Source: an uncultured Bacteroidota bacterium
GTDB lineage: Bacteria > Bacteroidota > Bacteroidia > Flavobacteriales > Flavobacteriaceae
Assembly (NCBI GenBank): GCA_902512755.1
Contig: CABXKB010000013.1
Coordinates: 1-37,181 of the forward strand
Direction: 5' to 3'
DNA length: 37,181 bases
Positions 15,726 through 24,762 of this stretch are shown here, one piece after another. Numbering within the stretch: position 1 is the stretch's first letter; each line of letters begins with the position of its first letter. A model generated the notes under the pieces. The model saw only the letters and a list, made by a program, of their open reading frames with translations. It did not search any database and was not told the DNA's origin. A program made the position numbers and the translations under genes.

Positions 15726-16853
15726 CTAATACTGCTTTAGAATTCTTCTTAAAACAGGCTCATACGAGTCTGCATAACGTATCATTCCCAAATCATTAGG
15801 ATGAGAACCATCAGTGGCACCCTCTCCATCTTTTCCTAAAAGGTTATCTCCCTCCAAATAAAATAGATTTTCTATTCCAGCGTTAGATAATTCTCTGTAT
15901 GCGTTTTTAAGTGCTATTCTGCTATTTTGATGATGAGTTTTTATTTTCGGAAAAAAGATGGTATTTGTAAAACTTCTATCTTCTACCAATAATATTGGTG
16001 TTTTTTTATGAGCCTCTCTTAATTTTTTAACAAACGGTATAGTTCGCTCTGAAACAGATGTTTCATCCATATTTGGAAGGCAGTCAATTACAAATACACA
16101 GGGGTTTTGCTCTACCAATAAAGAAGCAACCTCAGGTTCCATAATACCATTTCCACTAAATCCAAGATTAATAGTTGGCCTCTTTAATCTTCTCCCTAAA
16201 ATAGCTGGAATTGCCAAACCTGGACGTGATGCACAAGCACCTTGCATAATGGAAGTACCATAAAATAATATAGGCTTTTCCTGTCTCGGCTTTAATGGAT
16301 TAAATGAATGTCCTTTCATTATACCAACTTCCAGGTCATCAACACCATTGTAAAGGGGTAAATAGAGGGTGTATTGACGTAACCCTGGAGCTAAATCTTT
16401 AGCGATTGATAAATCCATATTTTGTTTGTCAGGAAAAATGACAGAAACCCAACGATCAATTCCTTCATTATCATTAGCATACAAATCTAATCCGCTTACA
16501 CCTGTGGCAGGCATGTGAGGCATAGCAAGATCCTCATGATGTAATTTATAACGAACATATATATCAGTTGAATTTGTAGTGAAACGCACACACATTCCAG
16601 CTGAGTGTCGAGAAAGGTTCCATACTGGTTCACGAACTACGCCCTCAGCCTTTGAAGGAAGACGATCAAAATATCTTTTTGTATTTTTCCAACCTTTACC
16701 TTCTACTCCAACTTCTTGAAGATTATACCAATCAATGTCGTCCTTTAGAATTGTGTGGTTGTGTGCCAGCAAGCTAGGAGAAATTCCCATGGTAAATACT
16801 CCACCAAGCAAATGAGTTGTAAATTTTCGGCGATTATATCCTTGATGCCTCAT
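15726..16853 (-). CDS. exported SGNH/GDSL esterase with N-terminal GxDLY domain
   Basis: 375 residues. The N-terminus N-RR-KFTTHLLGG followed by a hydrophobic stretch resembles a twin-arginine signal. A first domain (about 40-185) carries the motif G121-L-D-L-Y125 of the SGNH-associated GxDLY domain. The catalytic domain shows FYGTSIMQG with nucleophile S201, oxyanion residues in G231-FSG-N235, and the D348-G-S-H351 pair. This domain combination is that of carbohydrate esterase-like deacetylases acting on acylated sugars or glycans; the exact ester is unknown. It lies upstream of the DUF1080 gene on the same strand and 404 bases after the Gfo/Idh/MocA gene. Confidence 0.87.
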   Translation of the reverse strand: MRHQGYNRRKFTTHLLGGVFTMGISPSLLAHNHTILKDDIDWYNLQEVGVEGKGWKNTKRYFDRLPSKAEGVVREPVWNLSRHSAGMCVRFTTNSTDIYVRYKLHHEDLAMPHMPATGVSGLDLYANDNEGIDRWVSVIFPDKQNMDLSIAKDLAPGLRQYTLYLPLYNGVDDLEVGIMKGHSFNPLKPRQEKPILFYGTSIMQGACASRPGLAIPAILGRRLKRPTINLGFSGNGIMEPEVASLLVEQNPCVFVIDCLPNMDETSVSERTIPFVKKLREAHKKTPILLVEDRSFTNTIFFPKIKTHHQNSRIALKNAYRELSNAGIENLFYLEGDNLLGKDGEGATDGSHPNDLGMIRYADSYEPVLRRILKQY

Positions 16854-16896
16854 AAAAAATAAATTTTGATTTTAAAATACCTAATTTATAAAAAAA

Positions 16897-16919
16897 CCCT
16901 TTAGGTTAAAACTAAAGAG
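16897..16919 (-). terminator. intrinsic terminator, minus-strand specific
   Basis: CCCTTTAG (16897-16904) faces CTAAAGAG (16912-16919) around a 7-base loop. On the minus strand all eight pairs form (one G-U), while the plus strand has an A-C mismatch. The minus-strand product is followed by TTTTTT. It is second of two tandem terminators below the Gfo/Idh/MocA gene. Confidence 0.6.
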
Positions 16920-16952
16920 GATAACTACTAAACTTTTAAAGAAGAGAATTTC

Positions 16953-16989
16953 AAAAAGGGAGGAGGCTTACTCCCCCCATTCCCTTTTT
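16953..16989 (-). terminator. strong intrinsic terminator
   Basis: AAAAAGGGA (16953-16961) pairs with TCCCTTTTT (16981-16989), with an inner GGAG/CTCC stem. T-runs on both strands make it potentially bidirectional. It lies about 270 bases past the stop of the minus-strand Gfo/Idh/MocA gene. Confidence 0.6.
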
Positions 16990-17257
16990 TTTGAAGGGTT
17001 AGAATTTAATTGTATTAAACTAAATCAACTATTAACTTAATAAATTTAACCAATGTAATTTCTTAGAACCTTCTTAATTAAAAAAACAAAATAAATTTGT
17101 TTTTAGTTTGAAAACACAAAATATTTGGAATTGTATGTTTTAAACTATCAAACATTTAAAATTAATGACGATTCGGTAAGATATTAAATGAAAAAATAAA
17201 CCAAAGGATATTTTATATACAAAATATAATTTTTCATATACGTAAACTAAAGTAACT

Positions 17258-18619
17258 TTATAAACTCCATCCTTTTCTATACTCCTTATGAAGTAATCTA
17301 TTTGCCTCTTCATTATTAGTGAATTTCAAATTTTCTGAATCCCATTTAAGGCGCTGATCTTTTAGTCTTATTGAAATCATTCCAAGCAGTGCCATTTCAG
17401 TCAATGGTCCGCCATAATCAAACGAAGAAGACGCTGGTTCTCCATCTTTACAAGCTCTAATCCAGTCTCCTTCGTGACTTGTATTTACTCTAGGAATAGT
17501 TTTTTCGGGTTGTTTGTAATTTTTCATTTTTTCTTCTGGGATTATTCTTAACCCACTAGCTCCATGGGAATCATGAACTATCTTTCCCTCATCTCCAACT
17601 AACATTGCACCGCTAAGACTGAACCTTTCTCCATCATTGAATTCTTCTGGAATTGGAGGTAATATCCTACCATCTGACCATGTTAAGCTTAACTCTGGAT
17701 GTTTTCCGCGTTTCGGAAATTTCATTCTAACAATAGAAGCTGAAGGAAAAGTTTGTGATGATATCTCTGGAATCCAATGAGTAGATGTAGCCTGAATTTC
17801 AGAAGGTGCACCAAGATCTAATGCATAAAATGAAGGGTCTAAAATATGACATCCCATATCACCCATAGAGCCTGTCCCAAAATCCATCCAAGCTCTCCAT
17901 GATAGGGGGTGATAATCGGGGTGGTAATCTCTATATGGTGCTGGACCTAACCATAAATTCCAGTCAAGTCCATCTGGAATCGGTGGCTTATCTTTTGACA
18001 TTGCCTTTACTGCAAAAGTGTCCCAGGCATGACCACCAACTGGTCTGTCTGTCCAGGCAAACACTTCTCTTACTTTACCAATAGCATCATCATCTATCCA
18101 TTCTTTTAAACTTCTAATTTCATTAGAAGATCGGCCTTGGTTTCCCATTTGAGTTTGAACCTTGTATTTTTTTGCAGCCTCAGTAATCATTCTTGCTTCA
18201 TAAACAGTATGTGTAAGAGGTTTTTGACAATAAACATGTTTCCCCATTTTCATGGCAAGCATAGTAATTACAGCATGATTATGATCTGGTGTTGCTACAA
18301 TAACAGCATCAATATCATTTTGGTTTTCAAGCATTACGCGATAATCTTTATAAACTTTGGCTTTTGGATACTTTTTATAAGTAAGAGATGCTTGTTTTTG
18401 ATCTACATCACAAAGAGCTACGATATTTTCAGTTTCACATTTTGATAAGTTGTTTGCACCCATTCCCCATTTTCGAACTCCAATTCCAGCAATGTTTAAC
18501 TTGTCACTAGGTGATGTATAACCATTTCCTCCAAGGACATGTCGTGGAAGTATTATTATAGAGGGTAAAACGACACTTTTTTTTAAAAAATTTCTACGAG
18601 AATCTTTGTTTTTTTTCAT
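17258..18619 (-). CDS. Tat-exported Gfo/Idh/MocA family oxidoreductase
   Basis: 453 residues. The N-terminus SRRNFLKK plus the hydrophobic run VVLPSIIILP is a textbook twin-arginine signal, implying export of a folded, cofactor-loaded enzyme. The Rossmann domain starts at LNIAGIG (41-47); the conserved CQKPLTHTV carries K133-P134. The C-terminal domain has WLGPAPYRDYHPDYHPLSWR, GTGSMGDMGCHILDP and a late DGEPASSSFDYGGPLTEM block typical of the Bacteroidota/Planctomycetes exported subgroup. Members oxidise sugars, several at C3 of glycosides, feeding DUF1080 enzymes. An oddity is that the nucleotide loop reads GIGVRKWGMG rather than the usual glycine-rich GIGVGGMG type. The gene starts 123 bases after the M20 peptidase gene. 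Confidence 0.9.
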   Translation of the reverse strand: MKKNKDSRRNFLKKSVVLPSIIILPRHVLGGNGYTSPSDKLNIAGIGVRKWGMGANNLSKCETENIVALCDVDQKQASLTYKKYPKAKVYKDYRVMLENQNDIDAVIVATPDHNHAVITMLAMKMGKHVYCQKPLTHTVYEARMITEAAKKYKVQTQMGNQGRSSNEIRSLKEWIDDDAIGKVREVFAWTDRPVGGHAWDTFAVKAMSKDKPPIPDGLDWNLWLGPAPYRDYHPDYHPLSWRAWMDFGTGSMGDMGCHILDPSFYALDLGAPSEIQATSTHWIPEISSQTFPSASIVRMKFPKRGKHPELSLTWSDGRILPPIPEEFNDGERFSLSGAMLVGDEGKIVHDSHGASGLRIIPEEKMKNYKQPEKTIPRVNTSHEGDWIRACKDGEPASSSFDYGGPLTEMALLGMISIRLKDQRLKWDSENLKFTNNEEANRLLHKEYRKGWSL

Positions 18620-18742
18620 GAATTATATTTTGAATTAAAAAATTTCAACTAATTTTTAATTATGAATTCAAGTCATGAAACCTAATAAATAAAAATAGTC
18701 AAATGTTATGGCATTTAAATTAGAGTAAGTTTAATCATTCTA

Positions 18743-20245
18743 TTAAAATTTTGATGTCAAAATAGCTAAATAAGTCTCAATTCCCTTTAAATAATTGCCA
18801 ACTCTAATATTTTCATTAGGACTATGTTGATTGTTATCTAGATTAACTGTAGGAACACCTATGGCGGGTACTCTCAATTCCGAAACAAAGGGTGAAATAG
18901 GAACAGAACCTCCACTAGTTCTTATTATAACAGGACTCTCGCTATAGTAATCCTCAATAATCTTAGTCAACCATTTTCCTTCTTTAGTTTGAGTGTCAGT
19001 TCTATATGCAGGATAAGCAATTTTCGAATTTATTTTAATAATTTTTGCATTGTTCAAACGCTCTTCCTTTGTAGGTTCATGATTCAACACTGTATAGCCT
19101 AAATTTTCAATGTGTAGTTTAACTCCTGCAATTAAAGCCAATGGATCACTTTCAACAACCAGGCGAATATCCATTTCAGCTGTAGCGGTTGCTGGAATAA
19201 TTGTTCGTGCTTCTTTGCCAACCCATCCGCTTCGCATCCCCCTAATATTCAAAGAGGGATATTGAATTGATTCTTGATAAGTCAACCCAACTTGATCTGT
19301 AGTTGAAATTTGAGTACGGGATTTTATAGAAGCATCCTCTGAAGGAACAGCCTCTAAAACTTTCTTGGTAAGTGGGTCTATAAAAACCCCATTATAAAAC
19401 TTAGGTACTACCACCCGACCTAAATCATCCTTCATCGAAGCTAAGACTTTAGACAACGCTAAAGCAGGGTTAGGAATATAGTTCCCATAATGACCACTAT
19501 GTTGGGCGGTTATTGGCCCATAAGTTGTCAAAGTCAAAGTAGCTATTCCTCTATTTCCAAAAACTAGAGTTGGGCGTCCTGAGCTATGCATGGGGCCGTC
19601 AAAGATTAAAAGTAACTCAGCAAGCAAATCTTCTTTATGTGTTTTTACCGATTCAGGAAGACCTGGAGAACTCTGTTCTTCTTCAAAATCGAGAATCAAT
19701 TTTAAGTTATATTCAGGACGCTTATTTTTACTATTTAAATAATCCAGAGCCGTCAAAAACATTGAAAAAGGTCCTTTATCATCAGAACTTGATCGAGCAA
19801 AGATTCTTAAATCATCAATGTTATCATCATTTAATACATCCCAAGAAATGATCTGAAAACCTGTTGCGTTTTTTTGCTTAATTACCGCTTTATAAGGATC
19901 TTCTTGATTCCATTTTGAACGATCAACTGCCTGTCCATCCAAATGCATATAAAAAGCTACAGTAGGAAGTTTATTGTTTATTGTAAGGTTAGCAATCATT
20001 AAAGGCAGTGAAGAAGTTTTTAATAATTTTACTTCAAAATCATGTATATAAAGTTGCTCTTCTACCCAACGAATATTGTCTTGTATTTCATTTCCATTAG
20101 ATGCATCATTAGCAAGAGCCAAAAAACTTTTAAAGCGTTCTAAGCTATGAATCCCTATCTCTCTTGCGCCTTTCTCATATTCTCTTTGAGCATTTACATT
20201 AATACTTAAAACAAATAAATAAAGTATCCAGTGTTTCAATTTCAT
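18743..20245 (-). CDS. secreted M20 family dipeptidase-like metallopeptidase
   Basis: 500 residues from the ATG at 20245, chosen because it directly begins a signal peptide (MKLKHWILYLFVLSINVNAQ) and has AAAGGAAAC just upstream. The frame is open to 20356, but that extra stretch is basic and unlike a secreted N-terminus. M20 zinc residues are visible: H101-L-D103 (YMHLDGQ), the D pair in RSSSDDKGP, E-E-E in LDFEEEQSSPGLP, and late histidines in DNNQHSPNENI. The dimerisation domain contains AQHSGHYGNYIPNPA. This matches larger M20 dipeptidases of the CNDP/PepV-like type acting outside the cytoplasm. It is divergent (118-base gap) from the first DUF5916 gene. Confidence 0.87.
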   Translation of the reverse strand: MKLKHWILYLFVLSINVNAQREYEKGAREIGIHSLERFKSFLALANDASNGNEIQDNIRWVEEQLYIHDFEVKLLKTSSLPLMIANLTINNKLPTVAFYMHLDGQAVDRSKWNQEDPYKAVIKQKNATGFQIISWDVLNDDNIDDLRIFARSSSDDKGPFSMFLTALDYLNSKNKRPEYNLKLILDFEEEQSSPGLPESVKTHKEDLLAELLLIFDGPMHSSGRPTLVFGNRGIATLTLTTYGPITAQHSGHYGNYIPNPALALSKVLASMKDDLGRVVVPKFYNGVFIDPLTKKVLEAVPSEDASIKSRTQISTTDQVGLTYQESIQYPSLNIRGMRSGWVGKEARTIIPATATAEMDIRLVVESDPLALIAGVKLHIENLGYTVLNHEPTKEERLNNAKIIKINSKIAYPAYRTDTQTKEGKWLTKIIEDYYSESPVIIRTSGGSVPISPFVSELRVPAIGVPTVNLDNNQHSPNENIRVGNYLKGIETYLAILTSKF

Positions 20246-20363
20246 GTTTCCTTTGTATTTATTCTTTAAATATAGCCGTTGAATCTTAACCAGCAATAAT
20301 TTAAGCTTACAAGTTTTATTTGTAAGTTCGTATTTTCCAGATATTTTAAAAAACAAAAAGCAT

Positions 20364-22571
20364 TTGAAAAACTATCTAATAGTAATAACTATATTTATAG
20401 GATGCTGCAGCATTGCGCAAAAAAATAACCCCAATCAAAATTTAAATTTCCAAATCACATTTTTAGAAAATAATCCAGTTATTGATGGCAATATACTTGG
20501 AGAACCATTGTGGAAAAAAGTCCCTGTGATTCAAAACCTTAAACAAATTAAACCAAACTATGGACTGCCTGCCTCTGAGAAAACATCAATTCGTGTTGCT
20601 TACACTAATAAAATATTATATGTTTCTGTAGTTTGTTATGATTCTGCTCCAGATCAAATTGTAATTTCAGACTCCCGTAGAGATGCAGATTTAAGTGATG
20701 AAGACAGCTTTCTTTTTATTTTGGATACTTATAATGATCAACAAAACGGTTTCTTATTCGGAACTAATGCAAGTGGAATGGAATACGATGCGCAAATTGA
20801 TAATGAAGGAGAAGGAAACTTTACCGCCAACAGACAACAAGGGGGAGTTGTAGGAGGCACTAATATAAATTGGGATGCATCTTGGGAAGTAAAAACAGAA
20901 AAAGGTGATTATGGATGGAGTGCAGAATTTGCAATTCCTTTGAGGTCTATTCGTTTTAATAGTGGTTCTAATAAAGTCTGGGGGATAAACTTTCAACGCA
21001 ATATTAGTAAAAGAAGTGAAACAGCTTATTGGGCTAATCTTCCTTTAGGTTTTGATATAAAACGCTTGTCTCTTGCGGGTAAAATGTCAGGGATCAATCT
21101 TAAATCTCCCAAAAATCTTAAAATTATTCCTTATGCCCTAACTCAAGTAGCTGGAAATATAACGTCGTCAAAAAATACATCTTCAAAAGCAGCTATTGGA
21201 GGAGATTTTAAATACAGTCTAACTCCTGGTTTGACTTTGGACCTTACCTATAATACAGATTTTGCTCAAGTAGAGGTTGACAATCAACAGGTGAACCTTG
21301 ATCGTTTTAATCTTTTTTTTCCTGAAAAGAGACCTTTTTTCCTTGAAAATGCAGGACAATTTAGTGTAGGCAGCCCTGGTGAAGTTGATTTATTTTTCAG
21401 TAGACGAATTGGTATTGGAGAAGGTGGGTCTTTGGTTCCTATAATTGGTGGTTCTCGTGTCTCTGGAAAGGTCGGACAAACTAATGTTGGCCTTCTAAGT
21501 ATGTTTACTGATGAAGTTGAAGGCCAGGGTGATATTGGTATTATAAAAAATAATTATTCAGTTGCTAGGGTAAACCATGACTTTGCTAAGAGCCGTTCTT
21601 CTCTTGGGGGTTTATTTGTAAATCGAAATGGCATTGGGATTTCTGATGATTACAATCATGTTTTTGCAATTGACGGTAAGCTTGGTTTAGGCAAAAAAGC
21701 TCAAATAACAGGCTATCTTTCTAAGAGTAATACTCCAGGAATTGAACTTAGTGACCATGCGCTAAATATTTTAGCTGTCTACAACTGGAACGGATGGAAT
21801 TTACGTGCAGGTTATACCGAAGTAGGTGAAGGATTTAATCCTGAAGTTGGATTTTTACTGCGCTCAGCCTTTAAAAAACATGAGTATCTTATTTTTAAAC
21901 AATGGCGTCCAAAGAATACAGGAAAATTCCTAGAAGTCCGTCCCCACATATCATATCGAGGGTATTGGAACTTTAACAATACCCAAGAAACAGGTTTTTT
22001 ACACGTGGATAATCACTGGGTATGGGAAAGTGGGTTTGAGATTCATACCGGAATTAATTTTACTAAAGAAACTGTAATTGACCCCTTCCCTATTTCACTT
22101 GTCAAAGTAGATCCTGGGATTTATGATCATCAAGAATTTCAATTTGTCTTATTTACAAATCCAAACAACAAAGCTTCCTTTAGAACACGAACAATTATTG
22201 GAGGTTATTTTGGAGGAAATCGTATTTCCAGCAACAATACAGTTAACTTTCGTTTAGGTGATAAGTTTAACACAGAAGCAAACTTAAATTACAATCGTTT
22301 AAATCTTCCAAATGGAAGTACTAATGTAATTATTACTGGCGCACGTCTGGCCTATTCATTTTCTCCAAGGATGTTTTTACAAAGTTTAATCCAATACAAT
22401 AATGTAAGTGAAATGACTTCTATAAATGCGCGCTTTGGATGGCTGCGAAACGCCAATACAGGACTTTTTGTAGTTGTTAATATTATTAAAGAAAATGATT
22501 TTATGAATCGAATTAACAATCAAAGTATTACGATTAAATACAGTTATCAATTTGACTTATTAGGAAATTAG
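20364..22571 (+). CDS. CBM9/DUF5916 outer-membrane protein 1
   Basis: 735 residues with a signal peptide (MKNYLIVITIFIGCCSIAQ). The only start codon that keeps the signal is TTG at 20364; no in-frame ATG lies upstream. The N-terminal CBM9-like domain (about 35-235) contains DGNILGEPLWKKVP and WSAEFAIPLRSIRF. The DUF5916 region follows with the signature TDFAQVEVDNQQVNLDRF and PEKRPFFLEN. The remainder is a series of amphipathic strands ending YSYQFDLLGN, consistent with an outer-membrane beta-barrel. No biochemical function is established for the family. It is convergent with the M19 dipeptidase gene (5 bases between stops) and divergent from the M20 gene. Confidence 0.85.
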   Translation: MKNYLIVITIFIGCCSIAQKNNPNQNLNFQITFLENNPVIDGNILGEPLWKKVPVIQNLKQIKPNYGLPASEKTSIRVAYTNKILYVSVVCYDSAPDQIVISDSRRDADLSDEDSFLFILDTYNDQQNGFLFGTNASGMEYDAQIDNEGEGNFTANRQQGGVVGGTNINWDASWEVKTEKGDYGWSAEFAIPLRSIRFNSGSNKVWGINFQRNISKRSETAYWANLPLGFDIKRLSLAGKMSGINLKSPKNLKIIPYALTQVAGNITSSKNTSSKAAIGGDFKYSLTPGLTLDLTYNTDFAQVEVDNQQVNLDRFNLFFPEKRPFFLENAGQFSVGSPGEVDLFFSRRIGIGEGGSLVPIIGGSRVSGKVGQTNVGLLSMFTDEVEGQGDIGIIKNNYSVARVNHDFAKSRSSLGGLFVNRNGIGISDDYNHVFAIDGKLGLGKKAQITGYLSKSNTPGIELSDHALNILAVYNWNGWNLRAGYTEVGEGFNPEVGFLLRSAFKKHEYLIFKQWRPKNTGKFLEVRPHISYRGYWNFNNTQETGFLHVDNHWVWESGFEIHTGINFTKETVIDPFPISLVKVDPGIYDHQEFQFVLFTNPNNKASFRTRTIIGGYFGGNRISSNNTVNFRLGDKFNTEANLNYNRLNLPNGSTNVIITGARLAYSFSPRMFLQSLIQYNNVSEMTSINARFGWLRNANTGLFVVVNIIKENDFMNRINNQSITIKYSYQFDLLGN

Positions 22572-22576
22572 GACTG

Positions 22577-23644
22577 TCAAGGAAGATTTTTTAGTAGAAA
22601 AGTGATTCCATTTTGAGATAAAATCTTTTTTATATCCTGTTCTGAATATCCACGTTTACTGAGAATATTATCTAACTTTTGTAAATCAGAAATGGTATCT
22701 AAATCACTCGGACATTGTTCTTTACCAAATCCCCCATCCAAATCCGATCCAATCATTACATGCTCAGCATTTCCAGCAAGTTGGCAAATATAGTCTATGT
22801 GATCAACTATAGTTTCTATTACAAGACCGCTAGTTTTAGGTCTTGTAATGCCTCGTTTCCAATTTGGTAACATCATCCAAGCATCAAAAGCCATACCAAT
22901 AACCGCTCCTCGATCTAATAATGCTTTTATTTGTTGGTCTTCAAATTGTCGTTCATTTGGAACCCAATGCCTACAATTACTATGACTTGCCCATATTGGT
23001 CCATCATAAACATCTAAAGTTTCCCAAAAACTCTTATCACAAAGGTGAGTAGCGTCTAAGATTAAATTTAGCTCTTGTATCTTTTTTAGTAAAATTTTTC
23101 CATTTTCTCCTATTCCCCCATTAGAATCGGTTCCAAACGCATAAGTGCCTGGGCCGTAATGAGCAGGTCCTATAGCACGTAAGCCCTTTTGATGCATTAT
23201 TTCCAAATGCTTCATGGATATTATGGAATCTGCTCCTTCCAAGCTTAAAACATATCCCAGGGCAGTATTTAATAGATTCTCTTTCCAAGCATTAAGATGT
23301 TCTTTTAACTGTTTAGCCGTTTTAATTTGAATAAGCTCCTTTTGAGATTCCATTTCCTTATACCAAGCAAGTTGACCCTGAGTTTGAGCCCACGCTTGTT
23401 CTGGTGAATTCCAACCAGGTAGTGAATTTCCTGGTTTTACATATCTTGCAATAAGAGTAGCAACGCATAAACCAATGTTACCATGCCGCAAAGCTGGAAA
23501 AGAAACGGTTCCTCCTCCCCTGTCAGGCAAGTCCTGCATGCCATTCTCGTTTTTACGAATTTCATGCACAGGTAGACGAAAATCACGGTTCCATTCTAAA
23601 GCATTCATGGATAGGTCTAAATGAGCATCGAATATAAATTTCAT
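22577..23644 (-). CDS. M19 (renal/membrane-type) dipeptidase, cytoplasmic
   Basis: 355 residues of an M19 TIM-barrel dipeptidase. All metal ligands are visible: H8 and D10 (DAHLDL), E136 (LSLEGADS), H200 (LDATHL), H221 (ASHSN) and D301 (IGSDLDGG). There is no signal peptide, so it acts in the cytoplasm. Bacterial M19 enzymes favour dipeptides whose second residue is a D-amino acid. Its ATG overlaps the stop of the PLP enzyme gene (ATGA, 23644-23641), so it is the last gene of the four-gene operon. It would supply free D-amino acids to the preceding enzyme. This link is inference from context; the family call is firm. Confidence 0.9.
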   Translation of the reverse strand: MKFIFDAHLDLSMNALEWNRDFRLPVHEIRKNENGMQDLPDRGGGTVSFPALRHGNIGLCVATLIARYVKPGNSLPGWNSPEQAWAQTQGQLAWYKEMESQKELIQIKTAKQLKEHLNAWKENLLNTALGYVLSLEGADSIISMKHLEIMHQKGLRAIGPAHYGPGTYAFGTDSNGGIGENGKILLKKIQELNLILDATHLCDKSFWETLDVYDGPIWASHSNCRHWVPNERQFEDQQIKALLDRGAVIGMAFDAWMMLPNWKRGITRPKTSGLVIETIVDHIDYICQLAGNAEHVMIGSDLDGGFGKEQCPSDLDTISDLQKLDNILSKRGYSEQDIKKILSQNGITFLLKNLP

Positions 23645-24759
23645 GATTTATATATTCCTTGTTGATAATCTCGTGCTTCAATTTCCCAAAAAACACCTAA
23701 ATCTCCTCTATTAACCGTATAAGCTTTACTGTATTTTGCAACGGTGGGACAAATGTGGTATGGGATTGCATAAAATAAATCACCCACTTTATAATTATCA
23801 GCATCTTTATGTTCAACTATAAGATGTTCCTCACTTTGCCCTCTATGTAAAGCTCCTTCTAGACCTATAATTTCAACTCGTGGCAGTGGAGTTTCAGATG
23901 CTACAGCCTTGTGGCCTAGATCAAAGCAGAGAATATTGGTGTTTGGCTTGCTTATCAAACGTATTGCCAAAATAGCTGCATTAATAAAGGGAGATTCGTT
24001 CCAGATTTTTTGATAACCTAAATCCCACAAAAGCGTTGTTCCTGGACTTAAGCGGTTTGTTTTAACCATAGAGTGGGGATAAAAGCTTGGAGAACCACCT
24101 GTTATTTGTTCTGGCACTTCTCCACCAAGCTTTTGAATTTCAGCAATCAAATCCTTAACAGATTGAAAATCATTATTACATTGCTCTATTCGTTTTTGTA
24201 ACTCTATCGTCCTAATATGACCATCATATACATGAATGCCTTTAAGGTTGATATTGTTATTGTTATGTAGGCTCATGTAAAGTTTTGCTGCATGTTTTGG
24301 AATTATTCCTGTTCTGTTCATTCCGTTGTTAACATCCATCCATAAATTTATTTTCTGATTCTGATTTTCAGCTAAATTTGAGAATAGTGTTAAGGAGTAC
24401 GAATTATCAACCAGGGTAGAAAAAATTATTTCTGGGTTTTGCTTTTGAGCGTCAAGAAACTGAATCATTTTTTCTCTAGTAGGCTGCATAGCAAGTAAAA
24501 TGTGTTTCACTTTACAAGAAATCAACATTTTTAATTCTCCAAGGGTAGCACACTTAAATTCTTTAATGCCATAGCTCATTTGCAAGTTTACTATAGCTGG
24601 CATTTTATAGGTTTTAACGTGTGGTATTAATCGATTAACATCTCCAGATATAGCAATCATAGATTCGATATTCTGTTTTACTCGATTTGGATAAATCAAT
24701 AAGGCTGGAGTGGTTAACTTTGCCTGATCCTTTACTCGATACCAATTTTCTTTTGACAT
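23641..24759 (-). CDS. D-threonine aldolase/D-serine dehydratase-fold PLP enzyme
   Basis: 372 residues of the fold-type III (alanine racemase N-terminal) group. The PLP lysine is K49 in PHVKTYK, matching the RPHVKTHK signature. ITGGSPSFYP is the phosphate-binding loop, LSPGTTLLWD a further family block, and a C-terminal GDLFYAIPYHICPTVAKY supplies metal ligands H335 and C337. In chicken D-serine dehydratase the zinc is held by such a His-x-Cys pair, whereas D-threonine aldolase of Achromobacter xylosoxidans uses His-x-Asp. The residue pattern therefore leans to D-serine dehydratase or a relative. It is third gene in a tight operon (3 bases after RidA). Confidence 0.88.
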   Translation of the reverse strand: MSKENWYRVKDQAKLTTPALLIYPNRVKQNIESMIAISGDVNRLIPHVKTYKMPAIVNLQMSYGIKEFKCATLGELKMLISCKVKHILLAMQPTREKMIQFLDAQKQNPEIIFSTLVDNSYSLTLFSNLAENQNQKINLWMDVNNGMNRTGIIPKHAAKLYMSLHNNNNINLKGIHVYDGHIRTIELQKRIEQCNNDFQSVKDLIAEIQKLGGEVPEQITGGSPSFYPHSMVKTNRLSPGTTLLWDLGYQKIWNESPFINAAILAIRLISKPNTNILCFDLGHKAVASETPLPRVEIIGLEGALHRGQSEEHLIVEHKDADNYKVGDLFYAIPYHICPTVAKYSKAYTVNRGDLGVFWEIEARDYQQGIYKS

Positions 24760-24762
24760 ATA

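Larger units (their letters stand above)
16854..17257. other. 404-base AT-rich intergenic region
   Basis: No convincing ORF, tRNA or known RNA is visible. It holds two minus-strand terminator hairpins (16897-16919 and 16953-16989), both well after the end of the Gfo/Idh/MocA gene. It also holds a stray plus-strand TAAATTTG at 17092-17099 that lacks a -33 partner. The stretch 16990-17257 is very AT-rich and could be a long 3' untranslated region or a small-RNA locus. Confidence 0.6.

Noticed and set aside
17092-17099. Plus-strand TAAATTTG as a promoter
   Set aside because: It matches the -7 word, but has no -33 element and no plus-strand gene follows; such words are expected by chance in AT-rich DNA.
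18137-18445. 102-codon open frame on the plus strand inside the Gfo/Idh/MocA gene
   Set aside because: Antisense shadow; its composition (cysteine-, serine- and phenylalanine-rich) is what the reversed sense codons produce, and it has no domain.
20246-20356. N-terminal extension of the second M20 peptidase
   Set aside because: The 37 extra residues are basic and would bury the signal peptide; the ATG at 20245 has a purine-rich site just upstream and begins the signal directly.
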